From the NCBI RefSeq assembly GCF_002237755.1, contig NZ_MWSJ01000002.1, positions 124,001 to 188,000 on the forward strand: 64,000 nucleotides of DNA. The letters run 5' to 3'. Numbering within the stretch: position 1 is the first letter of the stretch; each line of letters starts with the position of its first letter. The stretch is from Lysinibacillus sp. KCTC 33748 (GTDB lineage Bacteria > Bacillota > Bacilli > Bacillales_A > Planococcaceae). Below are positions 27,328-36,816 of the stretch, one piece after another. The notes under the pieces are model-generated. The model saw only the letters and a program-made list of their open reading frames with translations. It made no database searches and had not been told where the DNA came from. Position numbers and translations under genes: made by a program.

Positions 27328-28695
27328 ATGGTTCTGAATCAAGAAAAAACAATGTCCCAACAGTTAAAACGTAATTTTATGGAATTGACTAGCAGGATGA
27401 CAAAGAATGAGGCAATTGAGGAATCAAATCGCTGCCTTTATTGCTACGATGCACCATGTATTAAAGCTTGTCCAACGAGTATTCAAATCCCAAATTTCAT
27501 AAAAAAAATTGCTTCTGGTAATATGAAGGGCTCTGCTACGACTATATTAGAAGCAAATCCAATTGGTGCAAGCTGTGCAAGGGTTTGTCCAACGGAAGAG
27601 TTATGTGAAGGGGCGTGTGTGTTAAATTCCTCAACAAAGCCAATTAAAATTGGAGAGCTACAGCGCTATGCAACAGATTGGGCAATGGAAACGAATGCAC
27701 AGCTATTTAAGCAAGGGCAAAGTAATGGGCAAAAGGTAGCGATTATTGGTGCAGGTCCCGCTGGTTTATCGGCTGCTCGTGAACTAAGTCGTTTTGGCTA
27801 TCATGTCACAATCTATGAGGCTGAAGCAAAAGCTGGTGGTTTAGGTAATTATGGTATTGTGTCGTTCCGTTTACCGAATGAAGTCGTTGATTGGGAAATT
27901 GAACAGATTGAAAAGCTTGGCGTAGAAATCAAAACAAACACAACTGTCGGCGTTGATATTTCTGCTGAAGAGATCTTGGAGCAATACGACAGTGTTATTT
28001 TAGCAGTCGGTATGGGAGCTGTTCCGAATCTAGGCATTGAAGGAGAAGGCTTAGAAGGTGTACATGATGCGATAGAGTTTGTCAGAAAGACAAAAATGGG
28101 ACCGCTTACACAAGATATTGTTGGGAAGCGAGTAGCTGTCATTGGTGCTGGTAATACCGCGATTGATGGTGCTACATGTGCAATGCGTTTAGGTGCTGAC
28201 AATGTTCAAATTCTTTACAGAAGAACACAAAAAGAAATGACTGCGTACAAATTTGAATATGAATTTGCCAAGCAGGATGGTGTGGAGTTTAAGTGGCTGA
28301 CAGCACCGAAAAAAATTGTCGGTAATGAGTCAGATGAGGTTGTAGGTATTGAATGTGTGAAAATGAAGCTCGGTGAAGCGGGTGCTGATGGTCGACAAAG
28401 GCCTGAAGAGGTGGAGGGCTCCAATTTTATTATTGAAGTGGATACTGTTATAAAGGCAATTGGGCAAACACGTTTTGTGTCACTGATTGAAGCTTTTGGG
28501 CTCCAGCATACAAATGGCGTTGTCGATATTGATGAAACGACAATGCAAACTTCGAATGACCAAGTATTTGCATGTGGAGATGTCGTCTTCGGAAATGGCC
28601 AGGGCGAGGCGATGGTTGTAACAGCTGTACAGCAAGGAAAAGACGCAGCATACAAGATCCATGAACGTTTAAGAAAACCAAGTGAGATTGCATAA
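27328..28695 (+). CDS. preT: NAD(P)-dependent dihydropyrimidine dehydrogenase, subunit PreT
   Basis: A 455-residue flavoprotein electron-input subunit. The N-terminal Cys-rich region (CLYCYDAPCIKACPT and CARVCPTEELCEGAC) fits the iron-sulfur clusters of the glutamate-synthase beta-like family. FAD binding is at GAGPAGLSAARELS and NAD(P) binding at GAGNTAIDGAT. The C-terminal ACGDVVFG completes the fold. GAGGGGG lies 8 bases before ATG 27328. preA begins 13 bases after its stop. Confidence 0.95.
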   Translation: MVLNQEKTMSQQLKRNFMELTSRMTKNEAIEESNRCLYCYDAPCIKACPTSIQIPNFIKKIASGNMKGSATTILEANPIGASCARVCPTEELCEGACVLNSSTKPIKIGELQRYATDWAMETNAQLFKQGQSNGQKVAIIGAGPAGLSAARELSRFGYHVTIYEAEAKAGGLGNYGIVSFRLPNEVVDWEIEQIEKLGVEIKTNTTVGVDISAEEILEQYDSVILAVGMGAVPNLGIEGEGLEGVHDAIEFVRKTKMGPLTQDIVGKRVAVIGAGNTAIDGATCAMRLGADNVQILYRRTQKEMTAYKFEYEFAKQDGVEFKWLTAPKKIVGNESDEVVGIECVKMKLGEAGADGRQRPEEVEGSNFIIEVDTVIKAIGQTRFVSLIEAFGLQHTNGVVDIDETTMQTSNDQVFACGDVVFGNGQGEAMVVTAVQQGKDAAYKIHERLRKPSEIA

Positions 28696-28708
28696 GGGAG
28701 GAACTAAT

Positions 28709-29971
28709 ATGGCAGACTTACGCATTGACTTAGCGGGCATCAAATCGCCGAACCCATTTTGGCTAGCATCAGCACCACCAACGAATTCAGGCTATCAAGT
28801 ACAACGCGCATTTGAAGCGGGGTGGGGCGGTGCCGTTTGGAAAACGTTGGGAGATCCGATTCTAAATGTTTCTTCACGCTTTGCAGCTGTTAGCTTTAAC
28901 GGACAAAGAGTAGCGGGCTTCAATAATATTGAACTGATTACGGATCGTCCGCTAGAGGTAAATTTAAAAGAAATTTATGAAACGAAGAAAAGGTTTCCAG
29001 ATCACGCGATAATCGCTTCCTTAATGGTGGAGCCAAAGCAAGAAAAATGGCATGAGATTGTTAAACGAGTCGAAGATGTGGGTGTTGATGGTCTTGAGCT
29101 TAACTTTGGGTGTCCACATGGGATGGCAGAACGAGGAATGGGCTCTGCCTCTGGTCAAGTACCTGAATTGGTGGAAAAGCAAACGTATTGGGTGAAAGAG
29201 GCAGCAAAAACACCGGTAATAGTGAAGCTAACGCCAAACATTACCGACATAACGGTAACAGCAGAAGCGGCCACAAGAGGTGGAGCAGATGCGATTAGTA
29301 TGATTAATACGATTAACAGCTTAGCGGGTGTTGACTTAGATACATGGAATACAGTGCCTCATGTAGCAGGAAAGGGTGCGCATGGTGGCTATTGCGGTCC
29401 TGCCGTTAAACCAATTGCACTTAATATGGTTGCAGAATGTGCTCGTAATCCATTAATCAATGTTCCGATTTCGGGCATTGGTGGTATTTCCAACTGGCAA
29501 GATGCTGCCGAGTTTATATTAATGGGAGCAACGGGCGTACAAGTTTGTACAGCAGCGATGCATCACGGTTTTAGTATCGTTGAGGATATGATTGATGGAC
29601 TGGGTAACTATTTAGATGATAAAGGGATTGCCTCAGTTATGGATTTAGTAGGTCGCTCAGTTTCTAGATATTCTAATTGGGGCGACTTAGATTTAAACTA
29701 TAAAATCGTAGCTGAAATTAATAATGATGTTTGCATTAACTGTAACAAGTGCCATATTGCATGTGAGGACACATCGCATCAATGTATCGATTTATATACA
29801 GAAGATGGTCGCCCGATGCTGAAAGTTCGAGAAGAGGACTGTGTAGGTTGTAATTTATGCTCAATTGTATGTCCTGCAGAGGGTGCTATTACAATGGTTG
29901 AACGTCCATCTACAGTTCCACCTATGACTTGGAATGAACGTCAAACTCTGATTAGTAGTCTATCTAAGTAA
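28709..29971 (+). CDS. preA: NAD(P)-dependent dihydropyrimidine dehydrogenase, subunit PreA
   Basis: A 420-residue catalytic subunit that reduces uracil and thymine to their dihydro forms. The FMN TIM-barrel, related to dihydroorotate dehydrogenase, covers residues 1-320 (NPFWLASAPPTNSG, ELNFGCPHGMAERGMG with the active-site Cys region). Two C-terminal 4Fe-4S boxes follow (CINCNKCHIAC and CVGCNLCSIVCP). AAGGGAGG selects ATG 28709. It pairs with PreT. Confidence 0.95.
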   Translation: MADLRIDLAGIKSPNPFWLASAPPTNSGYQVQRAFEAGWGGAVWKTLGDPILNVSSRFAAVSFNGQRVAGFNNIELITDRPLEVNLKEIYETKKRFPDHAIIASLMVEPKQEKWHEIVKRVEDVGVDGLELNFGCPHGMAERGMGSASGQVPELVEKQTYWVKEAAKTPVIVKLTPNITDITVTAEAATRGGADAISMINTINSLAGVDLDTWNTVPHVAGKGAHGGYCGPAVKPIALNMVAECARNPLINVPISGIGGISNWQDAAEFILMGATGVQVCTAAMHHGFSIVEDMIDGLGNYLDDKGIASVMDLVGRSVSRYSNWGDLDLNYKIVAEINNDVCINCNKCHIACEDTSHQCIDLYTEDGRPMLKVREEDCVGCNLCSIVCPAEGAITMVERPSTVPPMTWNERQTLISSLSK

Positions 29972-30207
29972 ACCTCTAAAATCAATTTCGCCTTTGCGTA
30001 ATTGTGTTCGGTGGCTAAATCTTCATTCGTATGTGCTGGGACACTAACTAAATGGAGCCATATCTTTATTCATCTCATTACCTTCTAAGGTGGGTGTACT
30101 TTGCCGAATGAAGATAACTGAAATTCCATCTTCCTTTAGCGTCGTTGAAGGAATGAATAACCTCATGTAAGTTGTCACGGAAATTTGATAAAAGAAGGAG
30201 AGATTAG

Positions 30208-31728
30208 ATGGAACGTGAAGGGAATTATTTAAAATCCCCAGATTTACTTCCAGTGACACATCAACAAAGAAATATTGGAACATTTGGTTTTGCAGTAATT
30301 TGGATAGGTATGGCAATTGTATTAGCTGCTTTTGCAATTGGTGGCTCGGCAATCATAAACTTGCCGTTGCCGATGGTGATTTTAGCAACGTTGATTGGCT
30401 CTTGTTTAATCGGTGTATTTATGACGTTAATTGGTGATATAGGCATTGAACATGGCTTATCATTCCCGGTATATATGCGTGCTCCATTCGGTACATTTGG
30501 CACACATATCCCGTCACTTGTCCGCGGTGTAACGGCTGCATGTTGGTTTGGTCTGAACACTTATTTCGGTGCATTAGCTATAAACGGTATTTTAAATTTA
30601 CTTTTTAATTTTAATAATTGGTTTATTTGTTTCATTGTCTTTGCAGCACTTCAGTTATTTAATACATCACTAGGTATTAAGTCTATTGAACGCTTTGCAG
30701 ATTTGGCAGCACCAGTAATTATTTTAATTTCATGCTGGATGTATTATACACTGGCAGATACTGCGGTAGCACAAGGGAAAAATATTTGGACGTGGGTGGA
30801 AGCGCCAACAACAGGTTTCACGGCCTTCACTGCATTTATGGTAGTGATTATGGCAAATATGGGCTTTTGGTCGACGCTAGCAGCCGACATGCCTTCACTT
30901 TCACGCTTCTTTAAAGCACCAAAAAATGAACGCAATTGGTTCAAACGCAATAAAACACAGCTGGTTGGCTCGTTAATAGTTATGCCGATTACAAATACTT
31001 TCATTGTGACAATTGGTGCGGTTTGCTATATGGCTGTTGCCTCAGCTGATCCAATCAATGCATTACAGCAAAGTGCAAGCGGCTTTATTTTAGGCATTTT
31101 ACTGTTAATGATTGTGTTAGCACAATGGTCAACTAACACCTCTGCAAATGTTATTCCAGCGGCAACGATCTTCTCAAATATTGGTGGTCCAAAAGTGCCG
31201 TTTTGGGTTGGGGTTGTTATTGCAGGAATCATTGGTATCCTAGCACAGCCTTGGAGTTTATTTGATGTGTTAGTCAATGCACTTTTAATTATCGGAGGAA
31301 TTCTAACAGCCATCGTTGGTATTTTATATGCTGATTATTATTTAATCCGTAAGCGCCGAGTGCATGTAAAAGCACTGTATGAATTAGATGGCCAATTTAA
31401 ATATTGGAACGGCTTTAACTTAGCTGGTTTAATTGCTTGGATTATCGGTGGTGCAGTAGCAAATATATTCTCCACTTATTCTTCATTAGTAGGCTTTTTT
31501 GTAGGGGCACTTGTATATTATGTACTAGCGAAATATTGGTGGTTCAAAAAATACCCTCAAGCTGAACTTGAAGATCCAAGTGATGCAAAATATTTAGGAA
31601 TTACAGCTGGTCACAATTTGGATGAACTATTTGGGCAGCAACAAATGCCAACTCTAACGGTTGTTCCAGATGAAGATGACATCGTTGAACAACCAGATCC
31701 GCTGTTAGAAATCAAAGGTGCTGAATAA
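30208..31728 (+). CDS. NCS1-family nucleobase/hydantoin permease
   Basis: A 506-residue transporter with about twelve membrane helices. NIGTFGFAVIWIGMAIVLAAF and VYMRAPFGTFGTHIPSLVRG are typical of the nucleobase:cation symporter-1 family (CodB, PucI, Mhp1). Given its position after preA it most likely imports uracil, dihydrouracil, allantoin or hydantoins. AGAAGGAGAG precedes the ATG. The 236-base gap before it may hold a second promoter. Confidence 0.9.
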   Translation: MEREGNYLKSPDLLPVTHQQRNIGTFGFAVIWIGMAIVLAAFAIGGSAIINLPLPMVILATLIGSCLIGVFMTLIGDIGIEHGLSFPVYMRAPFGTFGTHIPSLVRGVTAACWFGLNTYFGALAINGILNLLFNFNNWFICFIVFAALQLFNTSLGIKSIERFADLAAPVIILISCWMYYTLADTAVAQGKNIWTWVEAPTTGFTAFTAFMVVIMANMGFWSTLAADMPSLSRFFKAPKNERNWFKRNKTQLVGSLIVMPITNTFIVTIGAVCYMAVASADPINALQQSASGFILGILLLMIVLAQWSTNTSANVIPAATIFSNIGGPKVPFWVGVVIAGIIGILAQPWSLFDVLVNALLIIGGILTAIVGILYADYYLIRKRRVHVKALYELDGQFKYWNGFNLAGLIAWIIGGAVANIFSTYSSLVGFFVGALVYYVLAKYWWFKKYPQAELEDPSDAKYLGITAGHNLDELFGQQQMPTLTVVPDEDDIVEQPDPLLEIKGAE

Positions 31729-31771
31729 AAAATAAACACCAAGATATTCACAGAAAAGGTGAGGTGATTGC

Positions 31772-31981
31772 ATGTCAGAACATCAACAAAGTACAGAGGA
31801 AATAAAAAAAGTAGATCAGTATTTAGATAGTGGCTTTAAAATCAAATATGTTTATGAAAATCTAAGTGGAATGTTTGTAGAATTTGCCCGTCAAGAAGAA
31901 GTTATTCTGATGCAAATTCTAACAGCAGATGCACGCAAATACTTCTCTGCAAAGCTCCAAGAACAGACGTTATTGCAATAA
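31772..31981 (+). CDS. Conserved-looking 69-residue protein in the pyrimidine cluster
   Basis: A small, soluble, mainly helical protein (MSEHQQSTEEIKKVDQYL..., ending EQTLLQ) with a very good AAAAGGTGAGGTG site. It lies 43 bases after the permease and right before the operon terminator, so it is transcribed with the cluster. I do not recognise the family. A helper of the transporter or enzymes is possible but unproven. Confidence 0.65.
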   Translation: MSEHQQSTEEIKKVDQYLDSGFKIKYVYENLSGMFVEFARQEEVILMQILTADARKYFSAKLQEQTLLQ

Positions 31982-31985
31982 CAAA

Positions 31986-32034
31986 AATAACTCTATTCCA
32001 TTTATTGCCTTACATGATGGAATAGAGTTATTTT
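31986..32034 (+). terminator. Terminator of the pyrimidine degradation cluster
   Basis: A 15-bp perfect stem AATAACTCTATTCCA / TGGAATAGAGTTATT with a 17-base loop, followed by TTTT. Confidence 0.85.
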
Positions 32035-32077
32035 ACGTAATAAAATAGGTTTTCACTCTAAGTTAGTTGGTTTATTG

Positions 32078-32428
32078 GTGGATAGAACAGCAAAAGTCGT
32101 GGATAGATCCGTCAAAAACGTGGATAGAACAGCCGAAGTCGTGGATAGAACCGTCAAAATCGTGGATAGAGTCGTCAAATTGATGGATAGAACAGCCAAA
32201 GCGGAAAGAACCGCCGAAGTGACGGATAGAACAGTCAAGGCGACGGAAAGAACAGCTGAAGTGACGGAAAGAACAGCTGAAGTGACGGAAGGAACAGCTG
32301 AAGTGACGGAAAGAACCATCAAAGCGACGGATAGAACAGGCAAAGCGGAAAGAACAGCCGAAGTGACGGATGGAACCCTCAAAGCGACGGAAAGAATCCC
32401 GAAAATCGATGATAGAACAGCTAATAGC
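32078..32428. repeat. 21-bp tandem repeat tract, 17 units
   Basis: Fifteen units of 21 bp and two of 18 bp follow each other without spacers. The first type is GTGGATAGAACAGCCAAAGT + C; later units begin ACGGAAAGAACAGCTGAAGT + G. Since 21 and 18 are multiples of three, frames stay open on both strands; the plus frame would encode heptads such as VDRTAKV and TERTAEV. No ribosome binding site is seen on either strand, and unit changes are mostly non-synonymous. I treat it as non-coding. It fills most of the 31982-32579 gap. Confidence 0.85.
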
Positions 32429-32579
32429 GACGAATAGTACCTCCAAAATGCCCCCGGAACCCTAGTCGTATTGCCTTAATTTATGTTTTTCCTAAAAATA
32501 CAATTGTGTTTTTCTGCAGAATTTATTATTATTATAAAATAATTCATCGTAGAAAGAACTTTGAAAAGAGGCGTAATTT

Positions 32580-33944
32580 GTGGCAAATAAAGAGTTAAAT
32601 AGGGGATTAGATGCACGTCATATCCAAATGATTGCTCTTGGAGGTACTATTGGCGTAGGTTTGTTTATGGGGTCCGCTAGTGCCATTCAGTGGACAGGGC
32701 CTTCCGTGCTCCTTGCATATGGTATAGCAGGAATATTTATTTTCTTCATTATGCGAGCAATGGGAGAAATGCTTTATATGGAGCCAAGTACAGGTTCCTT
32801 TGCAACATTTGGCTATAAATATATACATCCATTAGCTGGTTATTTAACGGCGTGGAGTAACTGGTTTCAGTGGGTTATTGTTGGGATGTCAGAGATTATA
32901 GCGGTAGGGACTTATATGCAATACTGGTATCCTGATTTACCGGCATGGATTCCAGGATTAATTGCTATGATTATTTTAGGTGTTGCCAACTTTATTTCTG
33001 TTAAAACTTTTGGAGAATTTGAGTTTTGGTTTGCCATGATTAAAATTGTAACGATTGTTTTAATGATTGTTGCAGGCTTTGGGCTTATTTTCTTTGGGAT
33101 TGGTAATGAAGGCGTGGCAATCGGATTATCGAACCTTTGGAATCATGGAGGTTTCTTTACAGGCGGCTGGACAGGTTTCTTCTTTGCGTTATCATTAGTA
33201 GTTGCAGCCTATCAAGGTGTTGAGCTTATTGGGATTACTGCAGGAGAAGCGAAAAATCCTCAAAAAACGATTACGAATGCGATTCAAAGTGTTATTTGGC
33301 GTATTTTAATATTTTATATCGGAGCAATCTTTGTCATTGTAACAGTTTATCCGTGGGATGAATTAGGTACGATTGGTAGCCCATTTGTTGCAACTTTTGC
33401 AAAGGTTGGAATTACCGCTGCGGCAGGAATTATTAATTTTGTTGTTATTACAGCGGCAATGTCAGGCTGTAATAGTGGAATTTATAGTGCGGGACGTATG
33501 CTGTATACGCTTGCCATGAATGGACAAGCACCTAAATTTTTTGCGAAGCTTTCTAGAAATGGTGTTCCAATATTCGGTACAGCAGGTGTGCTAGTTGGTT
33601 TGTTCATCGGCGTTATTTTAAGTTATGTTGCGCCAGGAAATTTATTTGTATATGTGTACAGTGCAAGTGTATTACCAGGGATGGTGCCATGGTTTATTAT
33701 TTTAATCAGTCAAATACGATTTAGAAAAATAAAAGGTGAACAACTTTCCAAGCATCCATTCAAAATGCCTTTAACACCATTTACAAACTATTTAACGATT
33801 GCCTTTTTAATAATGGTGCTAATCGGTATGTGGATTAATGATGATACGAGAGTTTCTCTAATTGTGGGAATTATTTTCTTAGTTCTTGTGATTATGAGCT
33901 ATTATGTTTTTAGAATTGGAAAAGATCGTCCAGTTAATAAATAA
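32580..33944 (+). CDS. APC-family amino acid permease (AapA/GabP-like)
   Basis: A 454-residue transporter with twelve hydrophobic helices. The N-terminus ([20 protein letters not shown]) and the following GLFMGSA are the diagnostic start of amino acid permeases, and [19 protein letters not shown] is the conserved loop. The start is GTG at 32580 after AAAGAGG. Closest known types include D-serine/D-alanine/glycine and GABA/proline permeases; the substrate cannot be fixed from sequence alone. Confidence 0.92.
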   Translation: MANKELNRGLDARHIQMIALGGTIGVGLFMGSASAIQWTGPSVLLAYGIAGIFIFFIMRAMGEMLYMEPSTGSFATFGYKYIHPLAGYLTAWSNWFQWVIVGMSEIIAVGTYMQYWYPDLPAWIPGLIAMIILGVANFISVKTFGEFEFWFAMIKIVTIVLMIVAGFGLIFFGIGNEGVAIGLSNLWNHGGFFTGGWTGFFFALSLVVAAYQGVELIGITAGEAKNPQKTITNAIQSVIWRILIFYIGAIFVIVTVYPWDELGTIGSPFVATFAKVGITAAAGIINFVVITAAMSGCNSGIYSAGRMLYTLAMNGQAPKFFAKLSRNGVPIFGTAGVLVGLFIGVILSYVAPGNLFVYVYSASVLPGMVPWFIILISQIRFRKIKGEQLSKHPFKMPLTPFTNYLTIAFLIMVLIGMWINDDTRVSLIVGIIFLVLVIMSYYVFRIGKDRPVNK

Positions 33945-33953
33945 TGAAATGTT

Positions 33954-33995
33954 AAAAGGGTGTATTTCTCTACTATGAGATACATCCTTTTTACT
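33954..33995 (+). terminator. Terminator of the permease gene
   Basis: AAAAGGGTGTATTTCTC pairs imperfectly with GAGATACATCCTTTTT just after the stop codon. Confidence 0.65.
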
Positions 33996-34026
33996 TTTTT
34001 GATAGAGATATTGTTTTTCAATACAA

Positions 34027-34065
34027 CAAAAGGGACACTCCATTAATAATTGGATTGTCCCTTTC
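34027..34065 (-). terminator. Terminator of the laccase-domain gene
   Basis: AAAGGGACA and TGTCCCTTT flank a second paired block (CTCCA / TGGAT region); on the minus strand the stem ends in TTTTGTT. It lies right after the stop of the minus-strand gene at 34068. Confidence 0.65.
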
Positions 34066-34067
34066 AA

Positions 34068-34832
34068 TTATTGTTCTTTTCGCATAATAAAGCTTAAATG
34101 TCTGCCAGCCTGTTTATCTTGGCGGTAGGAAAAACCATCTGGGCTGAGAAATGTGCACGTTGAATCAATCAATATTTGCTTTGAAGGGATACCTACAAGC
34201 TCACATTGTTTTTTGACAGTTTGTTGATTATCGATATGATATTTATTTGTTTCTGCATTGTAATACATAAAGTCTTCAGCATAGCCTAGATTGTGGAATT
34301 TCTCATAAACATCTGCATCCACCTCAAACTTTTGCTGACTGAGTGCCATACCGATTTGTACGTGAAAATCTTGAGGACTACAATGCTCCTGTTTCATCAA
34401 ATGTTGGAAAAGCTTTAATGTAACTTCCTTGACAGTCCCTTGCCATCCTGAATGTACCACACCAATAAGACCGTTGACTTCATTATAAAAAATGACAGGT
34501 ACACAATCTGCTGTAAAACTACATAAAAGTAAATTTGGTTCTACTGTATAAAGTGCATCGGTATTACTAATGGCATTGTCCATCTTTTCAGCGCCAAGTC
34601 CTTTATCAGAAATCGTGACTTTATGGAAATTAGCACTATGTGTTTGTTGCGTGCAAATAAAATCATGTATGTCACAATGCAAAGTAGTTGCCAGTTTTTT
34701 TCGATTTTCTAGCACATCAGCTTCATGTACACATGTATGCAATGCCATATTGTTTTGTTCTAATTCAATATCATCTTTTAAAGTAGTGCCTGCGATAAAT
34801 TGGTCATTGTCAAAATAAATTTTAGTTTTCAT
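34068..34832 (-). CDS. Laccase-domain (multicopper-like) protein YlmD/PgeF family
   Basis: A 254-residue YfiH-type protein. The conserved zinc/copper ligands appear in QQTHSAN, SFTADCVPVIF and GVVHSGWQGTVK. The family includes purine nucleoside phosphorylase/adenosine deaminase enzymes and the peptidoglycan-editing PgeF. ATG 34832 is chosen because GAGGTGATG precedes it; the longer frame has no such site. In Bacillus ylmD sits in the division cluster, so this stand-alone copy may be a paralogue. Confidence 0.88.
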   Translation of the reverse strand: MKTKIYFDNDQFIAGTTLKDDIELEQNNMALHTCVHEADVLENRKKLATTLHCDIHDFICTQQTHSANFHKVTISDKGLGAEKMDNAISNTDALYTVEPNLLLCSFTADCVPVIFYNEVNGLIGVVHSGWQGTVKEVTLKLFQHLMKQEHCSPQDFHVQIGMALSQQKFEVDADVYEKFHNLGYAEDFMYYNAETNKYHIDNQQTVKKQCELVGIPSKQILIDSTCTFLSPDGFSYRQDKQAGRHLSFIMRKEQ

Positions 34833-34992
34833 ATCATCACCTCGTTTTACTATATATGATTGGTTCCTGAATGTATAGGCGCTTACTCTTAAGATTTTTA
34901 AGAGCCTAGCTATACAAACCTTTGACATAAATAATAGATTTTTTCACATATAGTATCGAAGAATCATTATTAAGAGGAAGGAGTTTGTATAC

Positions 34993-35634
34993 ATGACGCA
35001 AGAAAAATTCCTACTGATTTGTCAATTAGGAATGGGGTTATTTTGGATTATTACATACATACTAATCATCAAACAAGGATTACAGGATAAGCGATATGGG
35101 ATGCCCATGGTTGCAATTTGTGCAAATATTTCATGGGAATTTATCTTTTCATTTATGTATCCACAAAACGACTTGCAAAGGATTATTACGTTTGCATGGT
35201 TTCTTTTGGACATTTTTATTATGATGCAATTTTTACATTATGGTCATAAGGAATATAAAAAGATAGTTCCAAGGAAAATATTTTATTCATCTTTTTTGAT
35301 CACACTAGTAGTAAGCTTTTTTACGATTTTAGCAGTAATGCATGAATTTAATGATCTAGCAGGCAAGTATGCAGCATTTATACAGAATTTGATGATGTCA
35401 GGATTGTTTATTGCTTTGTTTTTACAAAGAGGGAACTTAAGTGGCCAATCAATGGGCATCGCTGTTTGTAAAATGATTGGAACGATGTTTGCTGCAGTTG
35501 GTTTCTATATGTATTTTAGAACACCGTTGATTACTGTTATTTCGCTTGCGACCCTTATTTATGATTGGCTTTATATCGTATTAATTTATAGATTTTATGT
35601 GAAATATGCTAATTCACCTTCATTTCAAAAATAA
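34993..35634 (+). CDS. Putative transmembrane terpene cyclase (Pyr4-like family)
   Basis: A 213-residue protein with seven hydrophobic helices. CANISWEFIFSF in helix 2 and the following FAWFLLDIFIMMQFLHYG match the pattern (NxxWE, then WxxLD...YG) of the Pyr4/PaxB-type membrane terpene cyclases. The Glu in WEF corresponds to a catalytic acid there, and a late Asp (IYDWLY) is also present. AGGAAGGAG lies 9 bases upstream. Partner prenyltransferase genes are not nearby, so the substrate is unknown. Confidence 0.6.
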   Translation: MTQEKFLLICQLGMGLFWIITYILIIKQGLQDKRYGMPMVAICANISWEFIFSFMYPQNDLQRIITFAWFLLDIFIMMQFLHYGHKEYKKIVPRKIFYSSFLITLVVSFFTILAVMHEFNDLAGKYAAFIQNLMMSGLFIALFLQRGNLSGQSMGIAVCKMIGTMFAAVGFYMYFRTPLITVISLATLIYDWLYIVLIYRFYVKYANSPSFQK

Positions 35635-35717
35635 ATAAAAATGATGAAATGAAACACACTATCAACAATACACGAATAAGATGTCTCTGTAGTATGACGA
35701 TAGGGTAGGTGTTTTAT

Positions 35718-36710
35718 TTGAAAAAGAAGTGGATGACCACATTATGTATTATTTGTACGATTGGGCTAGTTGGCTGTCAGGTGAAATCTGCGGATGAGAA
35801 AAAGCAAGAACAACCAATTCAAGAGTCAGAGAGAAAAGCTGAGGATTTAAAAAAGCCCGTTGCCATTGAACAACAACAAACAGAATCTGTCGTTGTTGAA
35901 ATTGTAGACCCTTCTACAAAAGCTATTATCCAAATAATTTCGCCGAAAGAAATGGGCTATGAACGTGATAAACAATCGTATACAAAGCAAATTGAGCAAT
36001 TAGCAAAAGAGTTGGCGAGAGGGAATGAAAAAACGGCAGGCTATGATAAGCGTATGATACTCGATAAGCTGGACGATCAAGGAAAACTAATGAAAGGTAG
36101 TCCTTTAATTGTTTTAAAAGAAAGTGAATTAGTAGATAGAATATTAGAAGCATCAGCTATTGGTGGTAAAGTGGAGATGCCTCTTTATATTACTGAAAGC
36201 GGATATTATTTAGAAGATATTCCTTTGTTAGAAAACGTAGTTGTTGCATCCTATACAACTTACTTCAATACCTATGATGTAGGCAGAAATAAAAATATTG
36301 AGCTTTCTGCGAAGGCAATCAATAATGTAATCGTTGGAAGTGGAGATTATTTCTCGTTCAATACAGTAGTTGGCCCTAGAGACGAAGCGAATGGTTATCA
36401 GCCCGCACCAGAAATCATCAACAAAAAGGTTGTGATGGGCATTGGGGGAGGTATTTGTCAAACGTCTTCTACCTTGTTTAACGCAGTTGATCAAATACCT
36501 GTAAAATTTGTAGAACGTCATCACCATTCTTTAGATGTAGGGTATGTTCCAAAAGGAAGAGACGCAACTGTTTCTTATGGTGGTTTAGATTTTAGATTCC
36601 ACAATACTAGTGATGTACCATTTTTAATAAAAGCTAACTATAGTAAAAATTCTCTTACAGTTGAGGTAAGAACAGCAGAAAAATTTGTAGAAGTCTTGAA
36701 AAAGTCATAG
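35718..36710 (+). CDS. VanW-family lipoprotein
   Basis: A 330-residue exported protein. The signal peptide ends in a lipobox (IGLVGC), so it is probably lipid-anchored outside the membrane. A charged linker follows, then the VanW domain from about residue 180 with FNTVVGPRDEANGYQPAP, GIGGGICQTSSTLFNA and ERHHHSLDVGYVPKGRDATV. Function in the cell wall is suspected for the family but not defined. TTG 35718 lies 8 bases after GGGTAGG; a GTG at 35709 overlaps that site. Confidence 0.85.
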   Translation: MKKKWMTTLCIICTIGLVGCQVKSADEKKQEQPIQESERKAEDLKKPVAIEQQQTESVVVEIVDPSTKAIIQIISPKEMGYERDKQSYTKQIEQLAKELARGNEKTAGYDKRMILDKLDDQGKLMKGSPLIVLKESELVDRILEASAIGGKVEMPLYITESGYYLEDIPLLENVVVASYTTYFNTYDVGRNKNIELSAKAINNVIVGSGDYFSFNTVVGPRDEANGYQPAPEIINKKVVMGIGGGICQTSSTLFNAVDQIPVKFVERHHHSLDVGYVPKGRDATVSYGGLDFRFHNTSDVPFLIKANYSKNSLTVEVRTAEKFVEVLKKS

Positions 36711-36717
36711 TAATTTT

Positions 36718-36750
36718 AAAAGACACTTAAGCTAAAGGTGTCTTTTTTTT
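36718..36750 (+). terminator. Terminator of the VanW gene
   Basis: AAAAGACACT / GGTGTCTTTT with an 11-base loop, followed by a T-run. Confidence 0.85.
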
Positions 36751-36816
36751 GGTGTCATGCTGTAGTTAAATTGAGGAATTTCAGTATAATCGTGTTATTG
36801 GAAAAGGGGAAAAATA

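Noticed and set aside
32078-32428. CRISPR array
   Set aside because: Units follow each other directly without unique spacers, and no cas genes are in the window.
32075-32437. 120-residue ORF (and two minus-strand ORFs) over the 21-bp tandem repeats
   Set aside because: The frames are open because the repeat length is a multiple of three. No ribosome binding site is present, and unit differences do not favour synonymous changes.
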